Of a stretch of 64,000 bases of DNA, positions 1 through 7,766 are shown one piece after another. Position numbers and translations under genes: made by a program. Origin of the DNA: Desulfovibrio litoralis DSM 11393. GTDB taxonomy: Bacteria; Desulfobacterota; Desulfovibrionia; Desulfovibrionales; Desulfovibrionaceae. The notes under the pieces were generated by a model. It did no database searches. It was not told the origin of the DNA and worked only from the letters and a program-made list of their open reading frames with translations. Location of the stretch: positions 99,158-163,157 of the forward strand of contig NZ_FRDI01000006.1 of the NCBI RefSeq assembly GCF_900143255.1, given 5' to 3'. The number at the start of each line of letters is the position of its first letter. The stretch's first letter is position 1.

Positions 1-86
1 TCTTCTAGGTCGGCTTCGGAGTTAGCGTTTTCCAATCCTGTTTTAAGTTCGGGAATGAGTCCTTCGAGGGCAGCAATTAAGTTCAT
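1..86 (-). CDS. pheS: Phenylalanine--tRNA ligase alpha subunit, N-terminus (partial)
   Basis: Only the first 28 codons are inside the window; the rest lies to the left. The translation begins MNLIAALEGLIPELKTGLEN and continues with an acidic stretch, which fits the N-terminal coiled-coil arm of bacterial PheS (tRNA-Phe charging, alpha2beta2 complex with PheT, cytoplasm). The ATG at 84-86 is preceded on the minus strand by an AAAGGTG ribosome site about 5 bases away. The identification rests on a short N-terminal stretch, so it is good but not certain; any start of a helical protein could look similar. No neighbour of the usual translation operon is visible, because the upstream side is a long repeat-filled spacer. 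Confidence 0.7.
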   Translation of the reverse strand, partial: MNLIAALEGLIPELKTGLENANSEADLE

Positions 87-239
87 GTTTCACCTTTATA
101 AACGTCAAAGAGTTTTATGTTTTTTATTATCTTTAAATTATATGTGTAATTTTTTAAATCATGCAAACTTCTTGAATATTATACAGCATTGTTAAAGACT
201 GCAAGTGTCTTGTTGCTTAATTATTATACTTTTTTATTT

Positions 240-720
240 TATTTTATTTAATATTGATGCTCTTATGAAATTTAATAATTATTTTGGTAGTTTTCAATTA
301 TTTATATTGATTGAATTTAATTCATTATATTGTAGTTAAATATGAAGCTATTATAAAATTTATTTTTATTATTTTATTTAGACCTTATGCTCTTACGGAA
401 TAGGGATTATTTCGGTCGTCTCCAATACTTATAATAAAATTCATTTTTATTATAAAATTATATCGAAATTACACACTTTCGCTAAGTTAACCTTGCTTAG
501 GTAGGCTCCAATACCTATAATAAAATTAATTTTTATTATTCAATTTTATTTAAAACCTAATGCTCTCACGGAATAGAGATTATTTCGGTCGTCTCCTATA
601 CATATAATAATTATGTATTGTAATCTATTTACAACTTTATACTTTCAGTAATTTCACCTTCTTTCGGTCGGCTCCAATACTTATAATAAAATACATTTTT
701 ATTATAACATTTTTATTTAA
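240..720. repeat. Degenerate tandem repeat, period about 84 bp, with AT hairpin core
   Basis: Units recur at about 346, 430, 516, 600 and 682, that is every 82-86 bases. Each unit has a moderately conserved half (a CTCTCGCTAAA or CTCTTACGGAA-like segment, then GGTCGTCTCCAATAC) and an AT-only half that forms a hairpin: TATAATAAAA, a 5-base loop, TTTTATTATA. The arms are perfect at 430-454 and 682-706. An inverted relic lies at 1040-1080. A second patch of the same repeat is at 3850-4030. No reading frame runs through it. I see no cas genes and the units are too diverged for a CRISPR. Confidence 0.75.
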
Positions 721-769
721 AAACTATACTCTCGCTAAATTTATTTTGCTGGTCGTCTCCGACGGGCAC

Positions 770-822
770 GGGGAAAATGTTTTCCCCTTTGCATTCCCGC
801 CATAAGGGGCTAGTCGCCCCTT
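770..822. other. Two adjacent GC-rich stem-loops in an AT-rich spacer
   Basis: A perfect 8-bp inverted repeat (GGGGAAAA / TTTTCCCC, 2-base loop, 770-787) is followed by a perfect 6-bp one (AAGGGG / CCCCTT, 804-822). They sit in a GC-rich island (about 750-895) that contrasts with the surrounding AT-rich repeats. There is no T-run that would make a standard terminator. Could be part of a structured RNA or a decayed repeat element; function unknown. Confidence 0.45.
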
Positions 823-902
823 AACCCCACGCACGCACCATGCCTGAGTTTTCCGCCTTTGGCGCAAAAAAGTCTATACGCCCCGTAGTTCCTTGGGTCG
901 CC

Positions 903-1026
903 TTAATAACGCTCACGAAATTTTACAAGCTTGAATATTTAGAATTTTTATGTGCTTAGTAAAATTATCATGTTCAATCGTCTTTGGGGTATTTTAACAA
1001 TGCTCACGAAATTTTATAAGCTTGAA
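903..1026. repeat. Pair of direct repeats (about 33 bp each)
   Basis: The segments 903-935 and 994-1026 are nearly identical (shared core GCTCACGAAATTTTA, then AAGCTTGAA), with starts 91 bases apart. The spacing resembles the period of the 84-bp family at 240-720, so these may be diverged members. Confidence 0.6.
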
Positions 1027-1118
1027 GCTTGCGAACCTTAATAAAAATGCGTTTTATTTATAGGTATTGGAGTTGCTCCAAAAAAATTTAAACTATAAAC
1101 TATAAACATAAAATATAT

Positions 1119-1162
1119 AAAAACCCCCAAGATTAATAAGATTTATCTCTTAACCTTGGGGC
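1119..1162 (-). terminator. Rho-independent terminator of the aldehyde oxidoreductase gene
   Basis: On the minus strand an imperfect stem of about 15 bp (CCCCAAG at the base, one G-T pair and mismatches higher up) is followed by a G and a run of five T. It begins about 30 bases after the stop codon at 1191. Confidence 0.75.
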
Positions 1163-1190
1163 GAATAATTAATTAAAAATTAAACACTAA

Positions 1191-2927
1191 TTAGAATTTA
1201 TAAACAGCGTCTAAATCAGCATCGCTTACATCGAACTTAACTCCGTGAGGTGCTAACGCTTCACGGCTAAAGTACATAGGCAAGCGGTCTTGTTGAGGCC
1301 CAAACCCTGCTTTTTCGTTAAAGTCTTTTTCAGCTCTCAATATCTTTTTACCTAGTTCATTAACATCATCAGCGGTTAAAGACAAGCCTGTCATGGCGTT
1401 AAGAGAGTCTACCATAGCTTGGAAGGTTTCCGGTTGGTCTAAGATTGCAAAAGCAATAAAGAGACACCAGCCTGTTGAATCAAGGGCTGCCGTAGCTATT
1501 TGTAGGTTACGAGAAAGTTCAACTTGTCCTGCTGGTTTTAAAGGATCAACTGTTCCACCAACGCCTAAGATGTTAGCAGTAACAGCATAACCGGCAGTAT
1601 GGTCAGCACCCATTGTAGTTGTTGCATAAGTTACGCCTTGTCCTTTAACAGCACGAGGGTCATAAGCCGGCATAGCCTGGCCTTTAACAACAGGAGCACG
1701 TTCAAGCCCGAAACATTTAGCAGTAACAGCAGTGCCTGCACCAAGAATACGACCTAGGTGCGTTCCCTTACCTGTTTCATGGATAAGATTTAAAGCACCT
1801 TTGGCATCACCGAACTGAATAACGCCTGCGTCCATAGCCACGGCAATAGTCGCACCCATTTCAATGGTGTCTAAGCCGTAGTTATCGTCCCAGTAATCCA
1901 TTTCAGCAATAGCATCAAGGTCAGAAATGCCACAGTTAGCACCATGTGCCCAAACTGTTTCATATTCTGGTTGTTTGCTGATATATTTTCCGTCTTTATC
2001 AACATAAATACCTGAACATTTGATAATACAACCACGATGGCAACCGTGAGTAGGGTTTCCGCCACGTTTGGTTATTGTGGCGGCCATTGTTTCGCCGGAT
2101 ATTTTATCAGCATCAGCAAAACGTCCGGTGCTAAAGTTCTTTGTTGGTAACCCGCCGGCTTCATTTAAAATATTTACTAAAACGTTTGTTCCGTAAGCGG
2201 GAAGTCCTTGTCCGGTTACGCCGTGTTTCAGTAGGCCTTCGGCAAAACGTTTGTTGGCATCTTTGAATTTAGTAGCGTCTTTAGGTTCACGCATTTTAGT
2301 ATCTTCATATTCAATAATGATACATTTAATACCTTTAGAGCCCATAACCGCACCAACACCACCACGACCGGCATGGCGAGAAGGGCGACATTCAGGGTCG
2401 GTAACAGCAATAGTAGAGTTACACATAAGCATTTCGCCGGCAGTACCAATACTGAACACGGAAACTTTAGTGCCAAATTCATCACGAATGCGATAGTTTA
2501 AGTCATAGTTTGTAAGACCACGCCAGTCATTACATTTTTCTATGCGTACTTCTTTAGAATTGATAACGATACGGTATAAATCGCTATTTTTGCGAGCACC
2601 TTCTAAAATAACTGCCGCATAACCTAAGCGAGAAAGTGCTTGAGCTCCGCTACCGCCGGAGTTTGCTTCTTTTATTGTTCCTGTTAAAGGGCTTTTACAG
2701 CCGATAGAAACACGCCCTGAGGTAGGGGCCGCAGAACCGCTCATAATTCCGGGGGCGATAACCAATTTGTTTTCCGGCCCGAGGGGGTGGCATAAAGGTG
2801 GAACTTCTTTACAGACTACTAAAGAAGTCATGGCTCTTCCGCCTAAACCGGCATATTCGCCAAGTCCTTCGGTTTTTGCTTTAGGGCCGCCATCAGCACC
2901 AACGTTAATGCGTAGTACTTTGTCCAT
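1191..2927 (-). CDS. Aldehyde:ferredoxin oxidoreductase family protein (tungsten/molybdopterin type)
   Basis: A 578-residue member of the AOR family, which oxidises aldehydes to carboxylic acids with ferredoxin, using a bis-pterin tungsten (or molybdenum) cofactor and one [4Fe-4S] cluster in the cytoplasm. The N-terminal pterin-binding part (about 1-205) ends with the family block GRGGVGAVMGSKGIK; the C-terminal helical domains follow. Probable cluster ligands are three Cys near 295, 299 and 303 and a fourth near 487 (segment GWCLF). The spacing is CxxxCxxxC rather than the classic CxxCxxxC, so this is a distinct subfamily and the substrate cannot be named. The ATG has a GAGGAG ribosome site about 10 bases upstream. 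It is transcribed alone with its own terminator. The second paralogue at 18134 and the ThiS/MoaD-like gene at 5069 may relate to the same cofactor. Confidence 0.88.
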   Translation of the reverse strand: MDKVLRINVGADGGPKAKTEGLGEYAGLGGRAMTSLVVCKEVPPLCHPLGPENKLVIAPGIMSGSAAPTSGRVSIGCKSPLTGTIKEANSGGSGAQALSRLGYAAVILEGARKNSDLYRIVINSKEVRIEKCNDWRGLTNYDLNYRIRDEFGTKVSVFSIGTAGEMLMCNSTIAVTDPECRPSRHAGRGGVGAVMGSKGIKCIIIEYEDTKMREPKDATKFKDANKRFAEGLLKHGVTGQGLPAYGTNVLVNILNEAGGLPTKNFSTGRFADADKISGETMAATITKRGGNPTHGCHRGCIIKCSGIYVDKDGKYISKQPEYETVWAHGANCGISDLDAIAEMDYWDDNYGLDTIEMGATIAVAMDAGVIQFGDAKGALNLIHETGKGTHLGRILGAGTAVTAKCFGLERAPVVKGQAMPAYDPRAVKGQGVTYATTTMGADHTAGYAVTANILGVGGTVDPLKPAGQVELSRNLQIATAALDSTGWCLFIAFAILDQPETFQAMVDSLNAMTGLSLTADDVNELGKKILRAEKDFNEKAGFGPQQDRLPMYFSREALAPHGVKFDVSDADLDAVYKF

Positions 2928-3157
2928 AACTTTTCACTCCTCATGGTTAATGATAAAAGAACATATGGCTTACTACTCTTCTTTTTACTTAGAATTAAAA
3001 TGATTAATTATTTAAAAAGCTCACTTTAGACTAATAAACCATAAAGACCAAAAAAAAGCTTTGTTGTCTTCTTTTTCTTATAACAGAAAGACGAAAGAGT
3101 TTCAAACTTTTATTTATTAAATCTTATTAGGTTAATAATAACATAAAGGAGAATGGT

Positions 3158-3175
3158 AAAAACGAGCTTGTTTTT
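3158..3175 (-). terminator. Weak palindromic hairpin downstream of the zinc-ribbon gene
   Basis: A short palindrome with AAAAAC and GTTTTT arms around an AGCT centre lies 13 bases past the stop codon at 3189. It could end transcription of that gene, but the stem is AT-rich and weak. Confidence 0.3.
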
Positions 3176-3188
3176 GTGGGAGAGTTAT

Positions 3189-3731
3189 TTAGATTTTAGC
3201 CTTGAGGCGTTTTATCCCTTCACGAAACAAAACATCTATTTTATCGGGTTTGTGTAATAAAACAACTTCGCCAAGCCCGAAGCTTGGGTGAGAGAGTAAA
3301 TCGCCCTTTCCAAAACTTTCATTCATATTGTAAGTTTTTGGAGTCAAAACGGCTAAACGTTTCATTGCGACTTCCCAAGCCGGGTCGTCTAAAAGAGGGG
3401 TGTTTTTTGTAGAGCTTGTCGTACGTTTTAGACTTGTTTTTTCTTTTGTTGGTTTTTCTCCGCCTGTTTGAGAAAGAGTCGAAGGTTTATATTTTACCCC
3501 AACAGTAGTTGCGTTTTCTCTGGCTTGCCCTGCTCTTACTTTTTTGATTGCCGGAGTATTGCTTTTTTGGTTTTCTTTGCGTGCCGGGCGATATTTATGT
3601 ATACTGCCACAGGCTTTACACTCTACTTTAACTATTTCGTTACCGGCGACGGCAATGATAACATGACTTGTTTCGTCGTTACAGCGAGTACACATTGAGA
3701 GTGTTAAGGCTCCTGCTTCAATTTTATCCAT
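3189..3731 (-). CDS. Zinc-ribbon protein with C-terminal SH3-like (small beta-barrel) segment, function unknown
   Basis: The protein (180 residues from the chosen ATG) has an N-terminal CxxC...CxxC zinc ribbon (MCTRCN at about 13-16, ECKACG about 20 residues later), a basic Thr/Ser/Lys-rich linker, and a conserved C-terminal segment with FGKGDLLSHPSFGLGEV and IDVLFREG. That segment resembles small beta-barrel modules found behind zinc ribbons in many deltaproteobacterial hypothetical proteins. It may bind nucleic acid, but this is inference. An upstream in-frame start at 3815 exists; I prefer 3731 because an AAGGT ribosome site lies about 7 bases before it and the added residues look like untranslated spacer. 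It stands alone between two spacers. Confidence 0.7.
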   Translation of the reverse strand: MDKIEAGALTLSMCTRCNDETSHVIIAVAGNEIVKVECKACGSIHKYRPARKENQKSNTPAIKKVRAGQARENATTVGVKYKPSTLSQTGGEKPTKEKTSLKRTTSSTKNTPLLDDPAWEVAMKRLAVLTPKTYNMNESFGKGDLLSHPSFGLGEVVLLHKPDKIDVLFREGIKRLKAKI

Positions 3732-3849
3732 AGTTAATACCTTGTATTTTTTGATTTTATAAAAAAATCTGCGTAATAAATATTGTTTAATGGGTAGATA
3801 TATTATATCTTTCAAAGAATATAAAGCATTAATTTGATGTTTGCCTAAT

Positions 3850-4030
3850 TATTATAATCTATTTTAAACCCCATACTTCCGTGAAATAGTCTTTTGTTTC
3901 GCTCGCCTCATATCTTTATATAATAAAATTACATTTTTATTCTATCATTATCTTTAAATTTGACGCTTTTACGAATATTTTGTTGGTCGCTTCAGACTAT
4001 TCATATAATAAAATACATTTTTATTATATG
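3850..4030. repeat. Second patch of the 84-bp degenerate repeat (two units)
   Basis: Two units with hairpin cores starting at 3919 and 4004 (85 bases apart) share the GGTCG.TTCAGACTAT / CGCTCGCCTCATAT-type half and the TATAATAAAA...TTTTATTATA core of the repeats at 240-720. The core at 4004-4028 is a perfect inverted repeat. Together with flanking bases this accounts for most of the 386-base spacer between the zinc-ribbon gene and the membrane-protein genes. Confidence 0.7.
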
Positions 4031-4117
4031 CATATGGGACGACCTAAAAATGCTTATTGCATGGAAGCGTTAGTTTTTTTAAAGATTATAACAAAATAAG
4101 GCAAAAGGGTTGATACG

Positions 4118-4576
4118 GTGATTAAAAAATATCAACATATAATATACGGCTTACTCTTTGCGTTTATTTGGTTATTTGTGGGCATATATCTCTTAATAAG
4201 TGGATCTGAGTATGGTCTCTTTGTTATTTATGGTGCACCTCTGGCAGGTTTTTTAATCGGAACATTGTTTGGGTATTTAATTATAATACATAGAAATATA
4301 AATAATTATGCTCTGGCTATCATTATGGTAGCGTTGACGGTTATAGTTTCACTTAGTTTGTTGGTGTATGCGTTTGTTTTTTGGGTTTATCCAAGATATT
4401 CTTTTTAGGGGTGAACCGGTAGCGAGTCTGTTGTATGTACCTCTTGGGGCTTGCCTTACTCATTATTTAGCCTTTTATTTTATGGATTGTATACGGTTAT
4501 TGGTGGAATTATTTTAGCATTATTGTTAAAGTATGTAATCATAAAACAAAATAAGGCAAAAGGGTTGATACGGTGA
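4118..4576 (+). pseudogene. Decayed copy of the neighbouring multi-pass membrane protein
   Basis: From the GTG at 4118 the frame gives 96 residues that closely match the first part of the next gene, then stops at 4408. Past that point the DNA still matches the 3' part of the intact gene (TTACTCATTATTTAG, then TTTTATGGATTGTATAC), but in another frame and with a central stretch missing. The remnant ends in a TGA overlapping the next gene's GTG. The 5' regions of both copies (upstream leader plus roughly the first 55 coding bases) are identical, which shows a recent tandem duplication followed by deletion and frameshift. The 96-residue product, with about three hydrophobic helices, may still be made. 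Confidence 0.7.
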
Positions 4577-5061
4577 TTAAAAAATATCAACATATAATAT
4601 ACGGCTTACTCTTTGCGTTTATTGGCTTGCTTGTCGGTATACAGCTTACAATAACTGCAATAGGTGATGGTTATTATCGATTTATTTTTTTTGCACCTAT
4701 TGCTGGTTTTTTAAGCGGTACACTGTTTTGGTATCTAATTATCATGCGTAAAAATAGCAATAATTATGCTCTGGCGATTATTGTTGGGGTTTTAACGGGT
4801 ACGGTCTCGCATTGGCTTTGTTGGTCTATTTTTCTGGTGGTTGGGTATATAGAAGCATTGCTGTCTGGTAGTGAGAGCCATGATAGTCTAATATCACCAT
4901 TATTTGCACCTTTGGCAGCTTTTTCTTACTCATTATTTAGTCTTTTATTTTATGGATTGTATACTGTGATTGGTGGAATTATTTTAGCATTATTGTTGAT
5001 GCACAAAATCTTAAAATTAAATACAACAACTCAATGGGACATAAATATTTATAGGAGCTGA
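4573..5061 (+). CDS. Multi-pass membrane protein, unknown function
   Basis: A 162-residue, very hydrophobic protein with about four predicted membrane segments (roughly residues 7-28, 35-58, 67-95 and 112-140) and a short polar tail. I do not recognise the family and no catalytic motif is visible. It starts with GTG inside the end of the decayed copy. The gene ends 7 bases before the ThiS/MoaD-like gene, so the two are probably translated from one message; that neighbour offers no clear clue to function. Confidence 0.6.
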   Translation: MIKKYQHIIYGLLFAFIGLLVGIQLTITAIGDGYYRFIFFAPIAGFLSGTLFWYLIIMRKNSNNYALAIIVGVLTGTVSHWLCWSIFLVVGYIEALLSGSESHDSLISPLFAPLAAFSYSLFSLLFYGLYTVIGGIILALLLMHKILKLNTTTQWDINIYRS

Positions 5062-5068
5062 CTTTAAC

Positions 5069-5299
5069 ATGAGTATGAAATTAGAAATAAAATGTTTCGC
5101 AACTTTAGCCTCGCAAGCACCTACTAATGGGGTTTTAGAAATGCCCGCAAAAAGTACGGTGATGCATGTCATGAAGCAATTACAGATTAACCCGGACGAG
5201 GTAAAAATTATTTTTGTTAATGGGTTACATGCAGATGCGGATACTGTGTTAAAAGACGGCGACCGTGTTGGCTTATTCCCACCGGTGGGCGGTGGTTAA
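5069..5299 (+). CDS. MoaD/ThiS family sulfur-carrier protein
   Basis: A 76-residue beta-grasp protein with the ubiquitin-like pattern of the family and the C-terminal GLFPPVGGG that is adenylated and thiocarboxylated in MoaD and ThiS. It carries sulfur to a pterin (molybdenum or tungsten cofactor) or thiazole precursor. ThiS and MoaD cannot be told apart here; the PPVGGG ending fits MoaD-like proteins, and small MoaD homologues often lie near aldehyde:ferredoxin oxidoreductase genes, of which the window has two (1191 and 18134). A GGAG ribosome site lies about 12 bases before the ATG. No MoeB/ThiF activating enzyme is in view. Confidence 0.85.
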   Translation: MSMKLEIKCFATLASQAPTNGVLEMPAKSTVMHVMKQLQINPDEVKIIFVNGLHADADTVLKDGDRVGLFPPVGGG

Positions 5300-5379
5300 G
5301 GGTTTTGAGCCACGTTTAAAAATAACCTTTTTTTATAACTCCGATTTGGTGTATTTTATCAACGCTAATTGAAGACGCT

Positions 5380-5477
5380 TATAAAAATAGTTTTTTGCGG
5401 CTTAAAACGTTTTATGCGGTGGCATACAGAACATAAAACGATGGAAAAGCAAGCAAAGCATAGTTGTACAATGGTCT
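5380..5477 (-). mobile_element. MITE-like element, partial copy C (inverted)
   Basis: Read on the minus strand it starts AGACCATTGTACAAC, runs through TTTTCCATCGTTTTATG and ends in an A-rich stretch, matching the first half of the full copies at 27449 and 31132. The second half is missing. Its terminus lies three bases from the copied regulator 3' end at 5481. Confidence 0.65.
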
Positions 5478-5480
5478 TTA

Positions 5481-5531
5481 TTAAGAATAATCTTCTTTGG
5501 CGATACCGAGTTTACGCATTTTGTTTTGCAG
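5481..5531 (-). pseudogene. Duplicated 3' end of the sigma-54 regulator gene
   Basis: These 51 bases repeat positions 5791-5841 with a single mismatch: the last 16 codons plus stop of the enhancer-binding protein, encoding part of the Fis-type recognition helix (ending KLGIAKEDYS). No other part of the regulator is present. The fragment lies between two partial copies of the MITE-like element (5380-5477 and 5614-5640). Confidence 0.85.
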
Positions 5532-5613
5532 AGAGAATTAGTAGTTTTTATACTATAAACTGTAAGATGTTTGATTATTTTTGCAAATATGAAATAAAAT
5601 GCTAAACACAATA

Positions 5614-5640
5614 CGGCAAAGCATGGTTTTGTAATGGTCT
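5614..5640 (-). mobile_element. MITE-like element, terminal fragment D (inverted)
   Basis: On the minus strand this gives AGACCATTACAAAACCATGC then TTTGC, matching the first 25 or so bases of the full element; similarity stops there. The rest of the spacer from 5300 to 5790 shows no other gene; a weak GGTT...AACC hairpin followed by T residues at 5297-5334 might end the MoaD-like transcript. Confidence 0.5.
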
Positions 5641-5790
5641 TTAGTGAGAGGTGTTGCAATGCGATACCTTAAAAGCACGCATAAGAGAATACTTTTTTTT
5701 AAATAAGCCTGCTCAACGTAAATATTTTAGGCTTTACAAAAACAAAGCAAAGTTAAAAAGCAAAAAATCACAGACAGTTTTGACTTAAGA

Positions 5791-7443
5791 TTAAGAATAA
5801 TCTTCTTTGGCGATACCGAGTTTGCGCATTTTGTTTTGCAGGGTGGTGCGTGGAAGCCCAAGCTTTTTGGCGGCTCCGTCTGTTCCCGAAAGAATACCTT
5901 CGCAAGATTTCAAGGTTTTTATTATGTGGTTGCGTTCTATTTGTTCTAAGCTTTGAAAATCATTTGAGTCATTTTTTTCTTGTCTATATTCAATTTGTTC
6001 TGTGTTGTTTTTGGTGTTTTCGGCTTGGGGTGTTGTTGGTTGAGCTTTTTGAGTATTTGAAACATTATCATTTAAAATTTCTTGCAGGTTTTCAATAGTA
6101 ATTTTGCTACGTGTATTTTGAATCAATAGCCTGTTGGTTACGTTTCTGAGTTCTCTTATATTTCCTACCCATTTGTGTGCTTTTAAAATATCCATTAACT
6201 TTGACGACAAACTGATTTGGGGTAACCCGAGCTGATTTGCCTGAATATTGGCAAGGTGTTCAAATAAAAGAGGAATATCCTCAATTCTTTCTCTGAGCGG
6301 TGGAAGGTGAATTGTAATTGTTGATAGGCGATAATAAAAGTCTTGACGCAGTTTGTTGTTGCTTATGGCTTGGTTTATATTTTGGTTTGTTGCGGAAATA
6401 AGACGAAAGTCTGATCTGGTTTGTATATTTTCGCCTACTCTTTCAAAAGCTTTTTCTTCAAGCACTTGTAAAAACTTGCTTTGCATTTCAATAGGTAATT
6501 CGGCAACTTCGTCAAGGAAGAGTGTTCCGTTTTGAGAAAATTCAATACGTCCGATACGGTTCATGTTTGCACCGGTAAAAGCTCCTTTGACGTGTCCGAA
6601 AAGTTCACTTTCTATCAAATTAGGAGCGATAGACGGACAGTTTACTTTAACAAAATTATGTTCTGACCTTGGGCTGTTATTATGAAGATAACGAGCGAGC
6701 AGGGTTTTTCCCGTTCCCGTTTCTCCCGTAATCAAAACCGGAATATTCAAGGCGGCAACAGCCTTGGCGTGGGTCATTAGTTCTTGCATGTTCTCACTGC
6801 CGAACAACATAAGGTCTTGTTTTGCCAAAGCACCGGGAAGGTGGACAGGCGCGGGGAAGGTTTTAGTTTGGTTTAAAAGCTCTTTTGTTAAAACGTGGCT
6901 TAAAAATACTGTAATAAATGGAACAAGTTCAGCAAAAAAATCAATAAGTTCCATGAAAAAATTTGGCTCTTCGACAAAGGAACAATGTAAGGTCCCGATA
7001 ATTTCTTGATTTTCAATTAATGGAAAAGCCACCGTACAATTAAGCCCGGCTTCCGTCATCGGTTGGGCAAGTTCTCCGTGAAATTGTGCCAATAGGTTTG
7101 AGATAACAACGGGTTTGCGTGTGCTGATTACGCGTCCGGCAACAGTGTTAGCGTTTGCCTCTCTGAGTGTTGATAGTGCGCTGACAACAGTGCCTTCGGC
7201 AGATGTAAAGATACACAATACTTCATTTTCTGAATCATAAAGGTTGATACTTAAACGATCAAAGGGATAGATTTTGGCTATTTCTTTGCTGAGTGCCGAA
7301 AAAAAACTGCTGCGAGTGTTTTTTGCTGATAAAGTGATTGCCATTCTTTTAACTGTGGATAAAACGGCATCTTTAATACGAGGGTTTTTTTTTAGTATGT
7401 TTTTACCGTCTGTAAGATTAGAAATTGTGTCATCAATCATCAT
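5791..7443 (-). CDS. Sigma-54-dependent transcriptional activator (GAF, AAA+, Fis-type HTH)
   Basis: A 550-residue enhancer-binding protein that activates RNA polymerase holding sigma-54 by ATP hydrolysis. Order: N-terminal GAF-like sensor (about 40-195), AAA+ domain (about 212-445) with Walker A GETGTGKT, the sigma-54-contacting GAFTGA loop, and Walker B GTLFLDEVAEL; then a polar linker and a C-terminal Fis-type helix-turn-helix (GAAKKLGLPRTTLQNKMRKL). There is no receiver domain, so it probably senses a small molecule through the GAF part rather than a phosphate. It is transcribed away from the racemase-like and sulfo-lyase genes and shares a 323-base intergenic region with them that holds phased TGCCC repeats and a sigma-54 promoter-like site; I infer that it controls that catabolic locus. 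Confidence 0.9.
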   Translation of the reverse strand: MMIDDTISNLTDGKNILKKNPRIKDAVLSTVKRMAITLSAKNTRSSFFSALSKEIAKIYPFDRLSINLYDSENEVLCIFTSAEGTVVSALSTLREANANTVAGRVISTRKPVVISNLLAQFHGELAQPMTEAGLNCTVAFPLIENQEIIGTLHCSFVEEPNFFMELIDFFAELVPFITVFLSHVLTKELLNQTKTFPAPVHLPGALAKQDLMLFGSENMQELMTHAKAVAALNIPVLITGETGTGKTLLARYLHNNSPRSEHNFVKVNCPSIAPNLIESELFGHVKGAFTGANMNRIGRIEFSQNGTLFLDEVAELPIEMQSKFLQVLEEKAFERVGENIQTRSDFRLISATNQNINQAISNNKLRQDFYYRLSTITIHLPPLRERIEDIPLLFEHLANIQANQLGLPQISLSSKLMDILKAHKWVGNIRELRNVTNRLLIQNTRSKITIENLQEILNDNVSNTQKAQPTTPQAENTKNNTEQIEYRQEKNDSNDFQSLEQIERNHIIKTLKSCEGILSGTDGAAKKLGLPRTTLQNKMRKLGIAKEDYS

Positions 7444-7549
7444 ATAGTCTTATTATTGAGTTTATTGTTTGGTTAACTTATTGATTTAATATGCGTTGTA
7501 TTTTTTTATTTTTTATTGCAACACCTGAGAGAATCATAACAGGAATAAA

Positions 7550-7621
7550 AAATATGGCAAGCCTCTGCCCATATTTTATAAAAATTGCCCATATTTTTTT
7601 AATAATGCCCTTTTGAGGGCA
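7550..7621. promoter_or_regulatory. Candidate upstream activator sites: phased TGCCC repeats
   Basis: Three TGCCC words start at 7566, 7586 and 7606, exactly 20 bases apart. The first belongs to an inverted repeat AAATATGG (7550-7557) / CCATATTT (7569-7576), the first two share TGCCCATATTTT, and the third forms TGCCC-6 bases-GGGCA (7606-7620). Such phased sites about 65-120 bases upstream of a sigma-54 promoter are typical of enhancer-binding proteins, and the regulator is encoded next door. Confidence 0.55.
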
Positions 7622-7684
7622 ATAAAACGTGATATAGAAAAAGTCTAAAAATGGAAAGTGTGGATTACTCAGCGTTGTCAGTTT

Positions 7685-7700
7685 TGGCATGTTTATTGAT
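7685..7700 (+). promoter_or_regulatory. Candidate sigma-54 promoter of the racemase-like gene
   Basis: TGGCATG-4 bases-TTGAT matches the -24/-12 pattern TGGCAC-5 bases-TTGCW with the correct 10-base gap between the GG and GA elements; the -12 GC is GA here. It lies 67 bases before the GTG start at 7767 and about 65 bases after the phased TGCCC sites. An ATG at 7689 lies inside it and is therefore unlikely to be the start of the gene. Confidence 0.5.
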
Positions 7701-7766
7701 AAAGGAAATTTATCACAAGAAGAGACGTGTTATATCGTTAAAGGTATAGATACAGGGAGCATTATA

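Noticed and set aside
240..720. Regularly spaced repeats considered as a CRISPR array
   Set aside because: Repeat units are degenerate, about 84 bp apart with no constant short repeat and no unique spacers, and there are no cas genes nearby.
4026..4095. A 22-codon frame beginning MGRPKNAYCMEAL upstream of the decayed membrane-protein copy
   Set aside because: Too short, without a ribosome site, and partly within the repeat; not supported as a gene.
5402..5659. Frames of 78-85 codons in the spacer between the MoaD-like gene and the regulator
   Set aside because: They run through the MITE-like fragments and the copied regulator tail and have no family features.
7478..7690. A 70-codon minus-strand frame upstream of the regulator
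   Set aside because: It covers the phased TGCCC sites and the promoter-like element; composition is that of AT-rich spacer and no ribosome site is present.
7689..7766. ATG start at 7689 for the LarA-like gene
   Set aside because: The ATG lies within the sigma-54 promoter-like site, the extra residues do not fit the family, and the GTG at 7767 has a good ribosome site and puts the nickel residues at the expected numbers.
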